DNA from: Fulvimarina sp.
GTDB taxonomy: Bacteria > Pseudomonadota > Alphaproteobacteria > Rhizobiales > Rhizobiaceae
Assembly (NCBI GenBank): GCA_002700095.1
Contig: PACL01000009.1
Coordinates: 45,367 to 109,366, forward strand
Direction of reading: 5' to 3'
DNA: 64,000 bases
Shown here: positions 43,086-53,008 of the stretch, in pieces
Position numbering within the stretch: the first letter of the stretch is position 1
How the letters are laid out: the number at the start of each line of letters is the position of its first letter
Notes under the pieces: model-generated
The model's database searches: none
What the model saw: the letters and a program-made list of their open reading frames with translations, nothing else
What the model was told of the DNA's origin: nothing
Made by a program: the position numbers and the translations under genes

Positions 43086-44066
43086 ATGCCACGTCGTCTT
43101 TCGGTCACAGTGGAGAGATTTCCGCTCAGGGAGCCGTTCCGCATCGCTCGCGGCGTCAAGACCGAGGCGGCGGTGGTCACCTGCGAGATCGCCGACGAAT
43201 ATGGCCGGGGCTGGGCCGAATGCGTCCCCTACCCCCGATACGGCGAAGATATCGAAAGTGTTATCAGACAGATAGAGGGCGTCCGTCCATTGATCGAGCG
43301 CGGCGGATCACGCGCCAGTCTCGAAAAGGCGCTGGCGCCAGGGGCCGCCCGCAACGCCCTCGACTGCGCGCTCTGGGACCTCGAGGCGAAATCCACCGGC
43401 GGCCGGGTGGCGGCGATCGTCTGCGGGGAAATGCCGCGACCGGTGGAGACCGCCTACACGATCAGCCTCGACAGCGCCGAGGCCATGGCCAGCGCCGCGA
43501 GAGCGGCCGGCCGCGACCTGTTGAAGATCAAGCTCGGCACCGCCGACGACCGCGAGCGCATCCGCGCCGTGCGGGCGGCGGCGCGCGGCGCCCGGCTGAT
43601 CCTCGACGCCAACGAGGGCTGGACGGCGCAGAACATCAAGGACCACCTCCTCGCGGCGGCGGCGGCGGGCGCCGTCCTCGTCGAGCAGCCGCTGCCGGCT
43701 GGCGAAGATGCCATCCTGCGCGACATTCCTCACCCGGTCCCGATCTGCGCCGACGAATCCCTGCATGTCGGCGAGGATCTCGACCGCCTCGTCGGCCTTT
43801 ACGACTACGTCAACGTCAAGCTCGACAAGACCGGCGGCCTCACCGAGGCCGTCCGCCTGACCCGCGAGGCGCGCTCGCGCGGCTTCGGCCTGATGGTCGG
43901 CTGCATGGTCGGCTCGTCGTTGGCCATGGCCCCGGCGCTGCTGATCGCCCAGGACGCCGACTTCGTCGATCTCGACGGCCCGCTGCTCCTGGCGAAGGAC
44001 CGGCCCCATCCCCTGCACTACACCGGCTCGCTGGTCTCGCCGCCCGATCCAGACCTGTGGGGATGA
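43086..44066 (+). CDS. Dipeptide epimerase (L-Ala-D/L-Glu epimerase type)
   Basis: 326 aa enolase-superfamily enzyme of the muconate-lactonizing subgroup. Catalytic motifs: LLKIKLG (KxK acid/base), LDANEGW, VEQPLP, ICADES (metal ligands D, E, D) and VNVKLDKTGG (opposite Lys). Starts MPRRLSVTVERFPLREPFRIARGVKTEA. Likely role: recycling of murein peptides. Divergent from mlaE, 185 nt apart. Confidence 0.92.
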   Translation: MPRRLSVTVERFPLREPFRIARGVKTEAAVVTCEIADEYGRGWAECVPYPRYGEDIESVIRQIEGVRPLIERGGSRASLEKALAPGAARNALDCALWDLEAKSTGGRVAAIVCGEMPRPVETAYTISLDSAEAMASAARAAGRDLLKIKLGTADDRERIRAVRAAARGARLILDANEGWTAQNIKDHLLAAAAAGAVLVEQPLPAGEDAILRDIPHPVPICADESLHVGEDLDRLVGLYDYVNVKLDKTGGLTEAVRLTREARSRGFGLMVGCMVGSSLAMAPALLIAQDADFVDLDGPLLLAKDRPHPLHYTGSLVSPPDPDLWG

Positions 44067-44112
44067 GCCTCGGGAACGACGGCGAGCCTGTCCGGACCCG
44101 GCGCGGCCGCGA

Positions 44113-44291
44113 CACCCCCCTCTGTCCTGCCGGCCATCTGCCCCGCAAGGGGGGAGATCGGCCCTGCGCGGATGCCGCGCCTATCCCGCAAAGGACGCTT
44201 CCCGCAGATCGCCAGAACAGAGGAGTGCCGCCGTTTCAACCGCCTGATCTCCCCCCTTGAGGGGGAGATGGCTGGCAAGCCGGAGGGGGGC
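44113..44291. repeat. RIME-like inverted-repeat element
   Basis: Two inverted arms of about 46 nt: 44113-44159 (CCCCCCTCTGTCCTGCCGG...CAAGGGGGGAGATC) and 44246-44290 (GATCTCCCCCCTTGAGGGGG...CCGGAGGGGGG). Each arm contains its own small hairpin of C/G runs. The pair encloses about 86 nt of unrelated sequence. The layout is that of RIME-type intergenic mosaic elements of rhizobia. No gene in the gap 44067-44337. Confidence 0.75.
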
Positions 44292-44337
44292 GACGCGCGC
44301 CAACCCCTCCGGCCGACCCCGATCGTTGCCTGTCAGC

Positions 44338-46419
44338 TCAGATCGCCGCGATCTTCTCCCGCAGCCGCGCCTCGACCGCCTCGCGCTGGCCCTTCAGCCC
44401 CGCGATCGCCTCGTCGATCGCCGCCAGCCGCTCCTCCTGCCTCGCCATCGTGTCGAGATAGCCGTCGCGCAGGTCGCCCTGGCCGACCGCCTTGATGTTC
44501 TCGCGAATACGATCCTGCGCCGCGAAGATGTCGGCCTTTTCGGCCTCCAGCCGTTCGATCTGGCGGTCGAGCGTCGCCTTTTCGCCCTGGATCGCGGCAA
44601 GCTCCTCCAGCGCTGCGGCGATTTTCGGATCGTCACTCTGGCGGGAAAACCGCACCAGCTCCGACTGGCCGGCCTCGACCAGCGCGAGGCCCTCGTCGGT
44701 GACGAAGCGGGCGGTGGCCCGGATGTCGCGGGTGCCGCCGGCCGGCACGGTCGCTTCCAGCCGGTAGGCGGTCTCCGTCTCGCCGGCGCGGTCCTCGGAG
44801 GTCAGATCCCAGCCGCTCATCTTCGGATGGGCGACCGACAGCTTGCGCTCCTCCGTCCCGGCATTGGCGGCCGAATAGATGGTCTGGCGCTCCTGCACCT
44901 GCTTGTAGCGCAGGACCCCGTCGACGACGCGGATCTCGGTGATCCGGTCCTCCGGGCGCTCGGTGGTGTTGACGGTGATCTTGCGGTCGAGGGCGAACTG
45001 CACCTGCCGCTCGTCGCCCGCCGGCACCGGCCGCAGCGTCGAATCGCCGACATAGCCGGAGGCATCGTAGACGGTCACGATCCCCGCCGGCAGCGCCGAG
45101 CCGGTCTCGTTGTCGAGCCGCACCGCCGCCGTCGGATGGATTTCGCCGCGGCCGGGGGTGAACACCGCGATGCGCTCGGCCGGAACGTCGGCATCGACGA
45201 TCGGCACCGACAGGGTCGAGCCGGCGTCGAGGGTGACCGGCCGGGGCAGCGGATAGGTGACGGACACGTCGCCCTCGACCGCCTCGCCGACCTCGCTCGC
45301 CTCGCCCATCGAAAAGGCCTCGGCCTGAGGCGCCGCGGCCATCAGATTGTCGGCGAAGGCGGCGGCGCCGCCGATCCCGCGCGATGCCTTCGCCGCCATG
45401 CGGGGCGCGCTCGGCACCTCGCCGCGATCGGCATCTGGAACCGACTGCCGGTCAACGAAGACGGGGACTTCCGGCCGTTCCTTGAAGTAGGGGTCGAAGA
45501 GGTTCTGGCGCAGGGTCACCGGCGAGCCGGACGACAGCGACACCTTGACGTCGTTCCAGGTTTCGCCGCTGGCGTTCTCGATCACCGCCCAGCTCTGCAG
45601 TCGGCCCTTGCCGTCCTTCGACAGCACCAGCCGGTGCGAGGATTTCCACACCGGCGCTGCGACCACATAGTCGAACTCGACCTGGCGCTCGCCGCTCCCG
45701 TCGACTTTCACCGAAATCAGCCGGGTGTCGTCCGAGAGGCTCTGGGCGAGCGAAGCGGCGGTCTTCTTCAACTCCTCCGCGGTCTTTTCATCGAGGATCT
45801 CAAGGGCTGTATTGGTGAACACCGGCATCGAGCGGATCTCGCCGGTCTCAGTGAGGAGGGTGACGATGGCGACCGGGGTCTCGGCCTTGTCGTCGCCGGC
45901 GCCCTCCGGCGGCTGCGAGGTGCCGAGGACCGTACCGGTCACCGACCGGTTGCCCTCGATGCGGACCTTGGCGCCCTTCATCTTGTTGAGCAGCAGCCCC
46001 AGCGAGCCGAGATCGGCGGGCGAAAACAGCGCCGCGCGCGACAGCTCCTGGGCGTTGACCGAGCCCTCCAGCGAGACCTGCCCGACGGTGCCGCCCGGAT
46101 TGCGCACCACCAGGCTCTTGAGGACGTCGTTGACCTGATCGAGCGGCACCTCCATGCCCACCGTCGCCTCGCCGGAGACGTTGGCCGCGCGGACGATCTC
46201 GGCGACGCCGCCGGAGAACAGGACGATCGAGCGGATGTCGCCGGTCCGCGCCGGGGTGGTGGCCGTGGCGGCGGTGGCGGTCGGCTCGCCCTGCTTGGCC
46301 GCCGGCTCGCTGGCCTCTGCCGGCTGACCGGCCGGCGCGGCGCTCTGCGCCTGCGACAGCGTCGTCGTCGCCATGAGCGCGGCGAAGGTAGCAGCGGTGA
46401 TCAGGTGAAGTCTGTGCAT
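44338..46419 (-). CDS. DUF4139 domain-containing exported protein
   Basis: 693 aa. Signal peptide to about residue 25 (LSQA-QSA). An N-terminal domain (DIRSIVLFSGGVAEIVRAANVSGEATVGMEVPLDQVNDVLKSLVVRNPGGTVG) is followed by a DUF4139-type beta domain (WAVIENASGETWNDVKVSLSSGSPVTLRQNLF). A C-terminal coiled coil (about 590-690) has KATLDRQIERLEAEKADIFAAQDRIRENI. Function unknown; probably a periplasmic or surface structural protein. ATG at 46419 with TGGAGA upstream. Confidence 0.85.
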   Translation of the reverse strand: MHRLHLITAATFAALMATTTLSQAQSAAPAGQPAEASEPAAKQGEPTATAATATTPARTGDIRSIVLFSGGVAEIVRAANVSGEATVGMEVPLDQVNDVLKSLVVRNPGGTVGQVSLEGSVNAQELSRAALFSPADLGSLGLLLNKMKGAKVRIEGNRSVTGTVLGTSQPPEGAGDDKAETPVAIVTLLTETGEIRSMPVFTNTALEILDEKTAEELKKTAASLAQSLSDDTRLISVKVDGSGERQVEFDYVVAAPVWKSSHRLVLSKDGKGRLQSWAVIENASGETWNDVKVSLSSGSPVTLRQNLFDPYFKERPEVPVFVDRQSVPDADRGEVPSAPRMAAKASRGIGGAAAFADNLMAAAPQAEAFSMGEASEVGEAVEGDVSVTYPLPRPVTLDAGSTLSVPIVDADVPAERIAVFTPGRGEIHPTAAVRLDNETGSALPAGIVTVYDASGYVGDSTLRPVPAGDERQVQFALDRKITVNTTERPEDRITEIRVVDGVLRYKQVQERQTIYSAANAGTEERKLSVAHPKMSGWDLTSEDRAGETETAYRLEATVPAGGTRDIRATARFVTDEGLALVEAGQSELVRFSRQSDDPKIAAALEELAAIQGEKATLDRQIERLEAEKADIFAAQDRIRENIKAVGQGDLRDGYLDTMARQEERLAAIDEAIAGLKGQREAVEARLREKIAAI

Positions 46420-46707
46420 GGGATCTCCAGTGGGCATGGTCTTGGGCGCCGACGAAACGGGCGACCCGCCGTCCCCCTCGCTGCAGCTTCGTCAGCCCCG
46501 CGTTCCTCCTGCCCGTGATTCATGGCAAGTTGAAGAAACCGGCCCGGCTGAAGAGACTGGCCAGCGGGGATCGCGGCGATATTTCGCCCGATGGTTACCC
46601 TGCCGGTTCCACGCCGTCGCCCTCACCGGACTGCGGGGACGAGGCGTCGTCTCCTCGAGGCGGTTGATCGCCCGGAACCGCCGACCGAACCTGATGGAGC
46701 CTCTCCC

Positions 46708-46926
46708 ATGTCAGCCGAAATCCTCGCCAGGGCCGCAGCCGCAGCCAATGCGCTCAACGACGCGCTGCGCGAAGCCGCCCACGCCAACGTCACCCTCACC
46801 GTGGCGGTCCGGACGGAGCCCCTCCATGGTCAGTCGGGCCCGCAGATCGATCTCGTCGAAGTCGCCCATCTCGGCCATCAGGAGGGCCGCCGGCCGCAGG
46901 ACCTGAACTCCGCCAACGACGACTGA
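46708..46926 (+). CDS. Small hypothetical protein, 72 aa
   Basis: Starts MSAEILARAAAAANALNDAL with a GGAG site 9 nt upstream. The first half is an Ala-rich helix, the middle (VTLTVAVRTEPLHGQSGPQIDLVEVAHLG) is probably a beta hairpin. No signal or membrane segment, no recognised family. Codon use is like the neighbours. Confidence 0.55.
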   Translation: MSAEILARAAAAANALNDALREAAHANVTLTVAVRTEPLHGQSGPQIDLVEVAHLGHQEGRRPQDLNSANDD

Positions 46927-47107
46927 CCGCCGCCGGCATGCGGCAGGTCGCGCGAGTGCCGTCGCGCATCGGCCCCGGCCCGGCCTCCGGCTCACGCCAC
47001 CGTCCGTTCACGCCCCGTCCGTTCACGCCCAAGTGACCCGGCCGGCGGTTCCAGCCCGAATGCGTGGCGTAACTCTCTTCGTCGACACTCTCAGGGAGAC
47101 CCACACG

Positions 47108-47521
47108 ATGCGATCAGCCATTATCATGCTGGCGGCGCTGCTGGCCTTTGCCGCCCAACCCGCCGCCCGCGCCGACGACGCCGGCGACATCCGGGCGACC
47201 ATCGCCGGCCAGCTCGATGCCTTCAATGCCGGCGACGGTGCCGCCGCCTGGTCATACGCCGCCCCGAACATCCAGGCGATCTTCCCGACGCCGGACGTCT
47301 TCATGGGCATGGTACAATCGGGCTACGATCCGGTCTACCGGTCCAGCAACCCGGTCTTCGGGCCGCTCAAGGCCGAGGGCCAGGGCTTTCGCCAGGAGGT
47401 CCGCATCACCGACCGCAACGGCAAGAGCTGGATCGCCAGCTACACGCTGCAGCGCCAGGCCGACGGCTCGATGAAGATCACCGGCTGCAGCCTGCGCAAG
47501 GGCGACGACGTCGCGGTCTGA
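47108..47521 (+). CDS. DUF4864-like exported protein
   Basis: 137 aa with a signal peptide of about 22 residues (AARA-DDA). The mature part (IRATIAGQLDAFNAGDGAAAWSYAAPNIQAIFPTPDVFMGMVQSGYDPVYRSSNPVFGPLK) is a SnoaL/NTF2-like fold pattern matching DUF4864. Function unknown. AGGGAGACC precedes the ATG. Convergent with tgt, 48 nt apart. Confidence 0.8.
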   Translation: MRSAIIMLAALLAFAAQPAARADDAGDIRATIAGQLDAFNAGDGAAAWSYAAPNIQAIFPTPDVFMGMVQSGYDPVYRSSNPVFGPLKAEGQGFRQEVRITDRNGKSWIASYTLQRQADGSMKITGCSLRKGDDVAV

Positions 47522-47569
47522 CGCGATCTTCGCCCCGGCTGGCAACCTTCAATCCGCAGGAGCATGCCG

Positions 47570-48700
47570 TCACAAGGGCGGCAGGTCGCCCTTCGCCCAC
47601 GCTCCGCTGACCTCCTCGCAGAAGTCGGCATAGCGCTTCGCCTCGATGGCGGCGCGGATGCCGGCCATCAGGTCCTGGTAATAGGCGAGGTTGTTCCAGG
47701 TCAAAAGCATGCCGCCGAGGGACTCGTCCGAGCGCACCAGGTGGTGCAGATAGGCCCGTGAATAGTCGCGCGCCGCCGGGCAGTCGGATTCCTCGTCGAG
47801 AGGGCGATGGTCCTCGGCGTGGCGGGCGTTCTTCAGGTTGATCTTGCCGCGCCGGGTATAGGCGAGGCCGTGCCGCCCCGCCCGCGTCGGCATCACGCAG
47901 TCGAACATGTCGATGCCCCGCGCCACCGAGCGGATCAGGTCGTCCGGCGTGCCGACGCCCATCAGGTAGCGGGGCTTCTCCTCCGGCAGCACCGGCACGG
48001 TCTCGTCCAGCGTCGCCAGCATCACCGCCTGCGGCTCACCGACGGCGAGGCCGCCGACCGCATAACCCTTCAGATCCATCCCCGCGAGGCTTGAGGCGGA
48101 GCGCTGGCGCAGGTCGATCTGGTCGCCGCCCTGGACGATGCCGAACATCGCCTTGCCGGGCTGCTCGCCGAAGGCCACCTTGCAGCGCTCGGCCCAGCGC
48201 AGCGACAGTTCCATCGCCCGCTCGATCTCGGCCCGCTCCGCCGGCAGGCGGATGCACTCGTCGAGCTGCATCTGGATGTCCGAGTCGAGCAGCCCCTGGA
48301 TCTCGATGGAGCGCTCCGGCGACAGCGAATGCACCGAGCCGTCCACATGGGAGCGGAACGTCACGCCCTTCTCGTCGAGCTTTCGCAGCTCGGCCAGCGA
48401 CATCACCTGGAAGCCGCCGGAATCGGTGAGGATCGGATGCGGCCAGAGGGCGAAGTCGTGCAGGCCGCCGAGCCGCGCCACCCGCTCCGCGCCGGGACGC
48501 AGCATCAGGTGATAGACGTTGCCGAGGATGATGTCGGCGCCGAGGGCGCGGACCTGGTCGAGATACATCGCCTTGACGGTGCCGGCGGTGCCCACCGGCA
48601 TGAAGGCCGGCGTGCGCACCGTGCCCCGCGGCATGGTGATCTCGCCGCGGCGGGCCTTGCCGTCGGTGGCGAGGAGCTGGAATGAGAAGCGTTCGGTCAT
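47570..48700 (-). CDS. tgt: Queuine/preQ1 tRNA-ribosyltransferase lacking most zinc ligands
   Basis: Exchanges guanine-34 for preQ1 in GUN-anticodon tRNAs. 376 aa, TIM barrel. Catalytic [10 protein letters not shown] and nucleophile region [18 protein letters not shown] are intact. The C-terminal zinc subdomain, CxCxxC...H in the Zymomonas and E. coli enzymes, reads [17 protein letters not shown] with TWNNLAYYQ: two Cys and the His are replaced. The protein is otherwise complete, so a zinc-free form is likely. queA follows nearby on the same strand. Confidence 0.95.
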   Translation of the reverse strand: MTERFSFQLLATDGKARRGEITMPRGTVRTPAFMPVGTAGTVKAMYLDQVRALGADIILGNVYHLMLRPGAERVARLGGLHDFALWPHPILTDSGGFQVMSLAELRKLDEKGVTFRSHVDGSVHSLSPERSIEIQGLLDSDIQMQLDECIRLPAERAEIERAMELSLRWAERCKVAFGEQPGKAMFGIVQGGDQIDLRQRSASSLAGMDLKGYAVGGLAVGEPQAVMLATLDETVPVLPEEKPRYLMGVGTPDDLIRSVARGIDMFDCVMPTRAGRHGLAYTRRGKINLKNARHAEDHRPLDEESDCPAARDYSRAYLHHLVRSDESLGGMLLTWNNLAYYQDLMAGIRAAIEAKRYADFCEEVSGAWAKGDLPPL

Positions 48701-48927
48701 GATCGCCACCCGGTAGCCCGGCCAAGCTGCGCTGGCAACTGCCGACGTCTTCGCACCGGCACGGCGGCGGCGACCGGCCCGTCTGTCCGACCGTCTACAG
48801 GCCCCTCGATGAGCCTGCGCGCCTCGCGAAATGTGACGGATCGGCGAAAGACGTCAACGACTTGGTGGAACGGGGCGGCTCGACTGCGAGTTCTTGGGCG
48901 GGACGAAATCCGAAAGGACCACGAACG

Positions 48928-49245
48928 ATGAAGACGATCCTGATCGCCGCCTGCCTCGCCGCCGCGGCGCCTGCCGCCGCCCTGGCACAGACCACCACCA
49001 CCACGACGACCACGGTGGAGCGGACCGACCCGGACTACGGCACCATCCGCACCTATGTGACGAAGGAGCGTCACGAATCGGTGGCCGCCCCCGACGGCTA
49101 CACGGTGACCGTCGGAACCCCGCTCCCCGAGCCGGTGCCGCTCTACCGCCTGCCGGACGACGTCGGCCCCTACGAATATGCCGTCGTCGACGGCCACACG
49201 GTCCTCGTCGACGAGAACCGCGACATCGTGAAGATCATCGACTGA
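48928..49245 (+). CDS. Small exported protein, DUF1236-like
   Basis: 105 aa with a signal peptide of about 20 residues (ALA-QTT). A run of eight Thr (residues about 22-29) leads into VERTDPDYGTIRTYVTKERHESVAAPDGYTVTVGTPLPEPVPLYRLPDDVGPYEYAVVDGHTVLVDENRDIVKIID. The PLPEPVPLYRLPDDV...Y.Y.VVDG..VLVDP..R.IV.II pattern is DUF1236, common in Rhizobiales. Function unknown. Lies between tgt and queA on the opposite strand, followed by a rho-independent terminator. Confidence 0.8.
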   Translation: MKTILIAACLAAAAPAAALAQTTTTTTTTVERTDPDYGTIRTYVTKERHESVAAPDGYTVTVGTPLPEPVPLYRLPDDVGPYEYAVVDGHTVLVDENRDIVKIID

Positions 49246-49279
49246 CCGGACACTCGCCGGAAGGCAGTCGACCTGACCG

Positions 49280-49313
49280 GAGCGGGGCCGCCGGGCTCCG
49301 CTCTTTTCGTTTT
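49280..49313 (+). terminator. Rho-independent terminator
   Basis: GAGCGGGGCC pairs with GGCTCCGCTC (9 of 10) around a 4-nt loop, followed by TTTTCGTTTT. It ends the transcript of the DUF1236-like gene, 35 nt after its stop. Confidence 0.8.
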
Positions 49314-49344
49314 ACAAAAACCGTTGTGGGATAAGCTCACCGCC

Positions 49345-50433
49345 TCAGGCCCGCTCGAGCAGGCAGGCGTCGCCGTAGGAATAGAACCGGTAGCCGGAAT
49401 CCACGGCATGGGCATAGGCCGCCCGCATCGCCTCCAGTCCCGAAAACGCCGAGACCAGCATGAACAGCGTCGAGCGCGGCAGATGGAAGTTGGTGACGAG
49501 GCGGTCGACGGCCCGGAACCGATAGCCCGGCGTGATGAAGATGTCGGTCGGCCCTGCGAACGGGCGGATCACCCCGTCCTCGCCCGTCGCGCTTTCGAGA
49601 AGCCGCAGCGACGTCGTGCCGACGGCAACCAATCGCCCGCCCTTCTGGCGCACCGCGTTCAGCCGCGCGGCGGTGGCCGCGTCGACGACGCCGATCTCGG
49701 CATGCATCTTGTGCTCGTCGGTGTCCTCCGCCTTCACCGGCAGGAACGTCCCGGCGCCCACATGCAGCGTCAGGAATTCCGTCAGGAGACCGCGCGTCTC
49801 GAGCCGCGCCATCAGCTCCGGCGTGAAATGCAGCCCCGCCGTCGGCGCCGCGACGGCGCCGCTCTCGCGGGCGAAAATCGTCTGGTAGTCGGCGAGATCC
49901 GCCGCGTCCTCGGCGCGCTTGGAGGCGATGTAGGGGGGCAGCGGCATGTGGCCGACGGCGGCGATCGCCTCGTCCAGCGCCGGGCCCTCCAGCTCGAACC
50001 GCAGCGTCGTCTCGCCGCCCTCACCGCGCTCCTCGACCGTTGCCGCAAGGCCCGCGAGCAGGCAGGCGTTGTCCGCCTCTGATCCGAAGACGATCCGGTC
50101 GCCGAGCTTCACCCGCTTGGCCGGCCGCAGGAACGCCTTCCAGCGGTCCGGCGCCATCCGCATGTGCAGCGTCGCCTCGATGCGCGCGACACCCTCGCCG
50201 GCGACAGCGCCCTCGCGGCGCCGGACACCGGAGAGCCGCGCCGGAATGACTCGGGTATCGTTGAAGACCAGCACGTCGCCGGGCTCGAGGAGGTCCGGCA
50301 GGTCACCGACGTGATGATCCGCCAGCCGGTCGCCCGGCCCCACGTGCAGAAGCCGCGCCGCTTCGCGCGGCACGGCGGGCCGGAGGGCGATGCGCTCCTC
50401 CGGCAGCTCGAAGTCGAAGAGATCGACCCGCAT
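49345..50433 (-). CDS. queA: S-adenosylmethionine:tRNA ribosyltransferase-isomerase
   Basis: Makes epoxyqueuosine from preQ1-34 tRNA using the ribosyl part of SAM. 362 aa. Landmarks: [73 protein letters not shown] and [17 protein letters not shown]. About 0.9 kb from tgt on the same strand. Followed upstream by two cyclophilins and coaD, a common alphaproteobacterial block. Confidence 0.96.
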   Translation of the reverse strand: MRVDLFDFELPEERIALRPAVPREAARLLHVGPGDRLADHHVGDLPDLLEPGDVLVFNDTRVIPARLSGVRRREGAVAGEGVARIEATLHMRMAPDRWKAFLRPAKRVKLGDRIVFGSEADNACLLAGLAATVEERGEGGETTLRFELEGPALDEAIAAVGHMPLPPYIASKRAEDAADLADYQTIFARESGAVAAPTAGLHFTPELMARLETRGLLTEFLTLHVGAGTFLPVKAEDTDEHKMHAEIGVVDAATAARLNAVRQKGGRLVAVGTTSLRLLESATGEDGVIRPFAGPTDIFITPGYRFRAVDRLVTNFHLPRSTLFMLVSAFSGLEAMRAAYAHAVDSGYRFYSYGDACLLERA

Positions 50434-50454
50434 CTGCGGCGCCTGTCCCGGACC

Positions 50455-50925
50455 TCAGAGGTCGGCGGCGACCCGCATGGTGGTGATCTGGTCGGGATCG
50501 CGCACCGGCTCGCCGCGCTTGATCTGGTCGACCACGTCCATGCCCTCGATCACCTCGCCCCAGACCGAATACTGCTTGTTCAGCCACGGCGCGTCGGTGA
50601 AGCAGATGAAGAACTGCGAGTTCGCCGAGTTCGGATTGGCGGTGCGCGCCGCCGAGACCGTGCCGCGCTTGTGCGATTCGGCGGAGAACTCGGCCGCGAG
50701 GTCCGGCTTGTCCGAACCGCCCGAGCCGGTGCCCGTCGGGTCGCCGGTCTGGGCCATGAAGCCCTCGATCACCCGGTGGAAGACCACGCCGTCATAGAAG
50801 CCCTCGCGGGCGAGTTCCTTGACCCGCGCCACGTGGTTCGGCGCGAGATCGGGCCGCAGCTTGATCACGACCTGGCCCTTGGTGGTCTCCAGAACGAGCG
50901 TATCTTCGGGGTTTTCGTAAGCCAA
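50455..50925 (-). CDS. ppiB: Cytoplasmic peptidyl-prolyl cis-trans isomerase (cyclophilin)
   Basis: 156 aa cyclophilin without a signal peptide. Active-site sequence GVVFHRVIEGFMAQTGD and SANSQFFICF, with Arg in FHR and Phe/Trp positions (PWLNKQYSVWGEV) intact. I start at the TTG at 50925 because AGAGGAC stands 7 nt before it and the resulting protein begins at the first beta strand (AYENPEDTLVLETTKGQVVIKL). Between queA and the secreted cyclophilin. Confidence 0.93.
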   Translation of the reverse strand: MAYENPEDTLVLETTKGQVVIKLRPDLAPNHVARVKELAREGFYDGVVFHRVIEGFMAQTGDPTGTGSGGSDKPDLAAEFSAESHKRGTVSAARTANPNSANSQFFICFTDAPWLNKQYSVWGEVIEGMDVVDQIKRGEPVRDPDQITTMRVAADL

Positions 50926-51041
50926 TGGAACGTCCTCTTTTTCCGTCTTATGTCCGGACCGCGTCCCGGTCCGGCTATGATGACGGCTGTTTGAGCGTTT
51001 TCGCAAGCAGACGCAAGACCATGCTGCCTTGCGAGACGCGA

Positions 51042-51632
51042 CTATTTTGCGTCGGCCGCCACGCGGACCTTCAACATCTTGTCCGGGTTCTTCACCGCGC
51101 CGTTCTGCTGGGCGTCGCCCTTCTTGATCTTGTCGACGACGTCCATGCCGTCGATGACGTCGCCGACGATCGTGTACTGGCCGTCGAGGAAGTCGCCGTC
51201 TGCGAGCATGATGAAGAACTGCGAATTGGCCGAATTCGGGTCCTGCGAGCGGGCCATGCCGACGGTGCCGCGATCGAAGGTCTCGCGGGAGAACTCCGCC
51301 TTGAGGTCCGGCTTGTCGGAGCCGCCCATGCCGGCGCGGTCGGGATTGTAGCCGGAGCCGCCTTCCTTGCCGAATTCCACGTCGCCGGTCTGGGCCATGA
51401 AGCCCTCGATCACCCGGTGGAAGACCACGCCGTCATAGGCCTTCTCGCGGGCCAACTCCTTGATCCGCTCGACGTGCTCCGGCGCGAGATCCGGCCGCAG
51501 CTGGATGTCGATCTCGCCGGAACCGGTGGTGATGACCAGCGTGTTCTCCGGCTCCGCCGCCGGCGCGGCGAAGGCTGGCATCGCCGCAAATGACATGGCG
51601 GCCGCAAGGCCGAGCGTCGCGAGGAATTTCAT
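51042..51632 (-). CDS. ppiA: Periplasmic peptidyl-prolyl cis-trans isomerase (cyclophilin)
   Basis: 196 aa paralogue of the preceding cyclophilin, with a signal peptide of about 23 residues (AFA-APA). Catalytic stretch GVVFHRVIEGFMAQTGD and SQDPNSANSQFFIML are intact; an insertion (VEFGKEGGSGYNPDRAGMGGSDKPDL) is longer than in the cytoplasmic copy. The two genes clearly arose by duplication, one kept inside, one exported. Confidence 0.93.
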   Translation of the reverse strand: MKFLATLGLAAAMSFAAMPAFAAPAAEPENTLVITTGSGEIDIQLRPDLAPEHVERIKELAREKAYDGVVFHRVIEGFMAQTGDVEFGKEGGSGYNPDRAGMGGSDKPDLKAEFSRETFDRGTVGMARSQDPNSANSQFFIMLADGDFLDGQYTIVGDVIDGMDVVDKIKKGDAQQNGAVKNPDKMLKVRVAADAK

Positions 51633-51664
51633 CGTTTGGACCCCCAAATGGATTTCTGTGCGCG

Positions 51665-52159
51665 TCAGCGCCCGGCGCGTTTCCCCCTGATCGCCGCGGC
51701 GACGTGGGCCGGAACGAAACGCGACACGTCCCCGCCCATGGCTGCGATCTGGCGAACCAATGTGGCGGTAATGGGCCTCGTTTCCGGTGTCGCCGGGAAA
51801 AACAGCGTCACGACCTCCGGGCGCATCGCGCCGTTCATGCCCGCCATCTGCATTTCATAGTCGAGGTCGGTGCCATCGCGCACGCCGCGCACCAGCGCCA
51901 CCGCCCCCGCCTCGCGCGCCGCCTCGACCACCAGCCCCTCGAAGGCGACCACCTCAACGGCTGCCGCGCCGCCCGTTTCGGCGACACTGGCTCGGATCAT
52001 CTCGGCCCGCTCCTCGAAGGAGAACAGCGGCGTCTTGCCGGGATGGACGCCGATGCCGACGGTCACCGCGTCGAACACCTGCATCGCTTGGCTGAGCACG
52101 GCCAGATGGCCGTTGGTCAGCGGGTCGAAGGATCCTGGATAGAACGCCCGTCTGGTCAT
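51665..52159 (-). CDS. coaD: Phosphopantetheine adenylyltransferase
   Basis: Fourth step of CoA synthesis: 4'-phosphopantetheine plus ATP to dephospho-CoA. 164 aa. Nucleotide-binding [13 protein letters not shown] (TxGH type), [20 protein letters not shown], and the C-terminal [24 protein letters not shown]. Starts at [13 protein letters not shown]. Upstream DNA (52170-52330) is lower in GC and probably holds the promoter. Confidence 0.95.
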   Translation of the reverse strand: MTRRAFYPGSFDPLTNGHLAVLSQAMQVFDAVTVGIGVHPGKTPLFSFEERAEMIRASVAETGGAAAVEVVAFEGLVVEAAREAGAVALVRGVRDGTDLDYEMQMAGMNGAMRPEVVTLFFPATPETRPITATLVRQIAAMGGDVSRFVPAHVAAAIRGKRAGR

Positions 52160-52361
52160 GGCTTCGGCCTCTTCACGTTCATATTTTAACGCTTCCGCGA
52201 AATTTGATTGGCAGCGGCTGCCGTCGATACACATTCTTTTGGTTGACCACGACCAAACATGCGACGTCATTCCGGCATCGCAAGCAGCCCGGTGCGCGGC
52301 CGCTCGAATTTGGAACAAATCGTCTGAACCTCCGTTTGAGGCTCAAAATGGAGATGCGCAC

Positions 52362-52502
52362 ATGCTGATGATCGCTCTTTTGATGACCATGGTCCTGACC
52401 CTCGCGACCGCCGCCGCGATCGCTCTCAACGACGAACGCGACGAGGCCCGGATCAAGGTCCTCGCCAAGAAGCGCAGCGGCTTCGGCTCCAACCTGCGCT
52501 GA
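52362..52502 (+). CDS. Small single-helix membrane protein, 46 aa
   Basis: MLMIALLMTMVLTLATAAAI is a hydrophobic helix of about 20 residues, followed by a charged tail ending KKRSGFGSNLR. A GGAG site stands 7-8 nt before the ATG. No known family. Orientation (N-out, positive tail inside) fits the positive-inside rule. Divergent from coaD. Confidence 0.5.
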   Translation: MLMIALLMTMVLTLATAAAIALNDERDEARIKVLAKKRSGFGSNLR

Positions 52503-53008
52503 ATCCCGTCCTTGCGATTGTGCCGGCATCCGTCGACACGACCAGACCTTGAAGCGTGGCGGCAGTCGATGCGTCGACCGCCGCGCCAGGTTGAGCCCGC
52601 CCGGATGCACTGAGCCGCCCGGCCCCGCGACTGACCGGACCATTTTCAGCACCCCATAAGCCGTTCGATGCCCTCGGCTCCAGCGCATCGCGTCTTCCGG
52701 GACCGTACCCCGCCGCCGCGCCGCGCCCCTTTCAGCAGCGGTTCTTGCCCTTGCCCGGAAGATCGACGTACGACCGGCCGCTCCCAGCAACGCCGCTCCA
52801 CGCCTCTCGTCCGTGCTCCCACTGGCGCTCACGTCGCGCTGCAGGCCGCTTTCTCGCCCGCATCCACCCATCGAGCTTGCGCCACCCGTCGGAACAACTA
52901 TGTCCGGCGTTCGGCCCTTCGTGGCCGGACTACCCCCACCCGCCTGCCCACGCGCGGCAAAAACGCCCGCATCGCCGCCCCGCAATGACACAAGGAACAT
53001 CCCCGCCC
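52503..53008. other. Gene-free stretch
   Basis: About 500 nt in which open frames on both strands give only Arg/Pro/Ala-rich translations of GC-rich DNA. No repeat, tRNA or clear hairpin seen. It probably contains the promoter of the GNAT-nitrilase gene. Confidence 0.4.
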
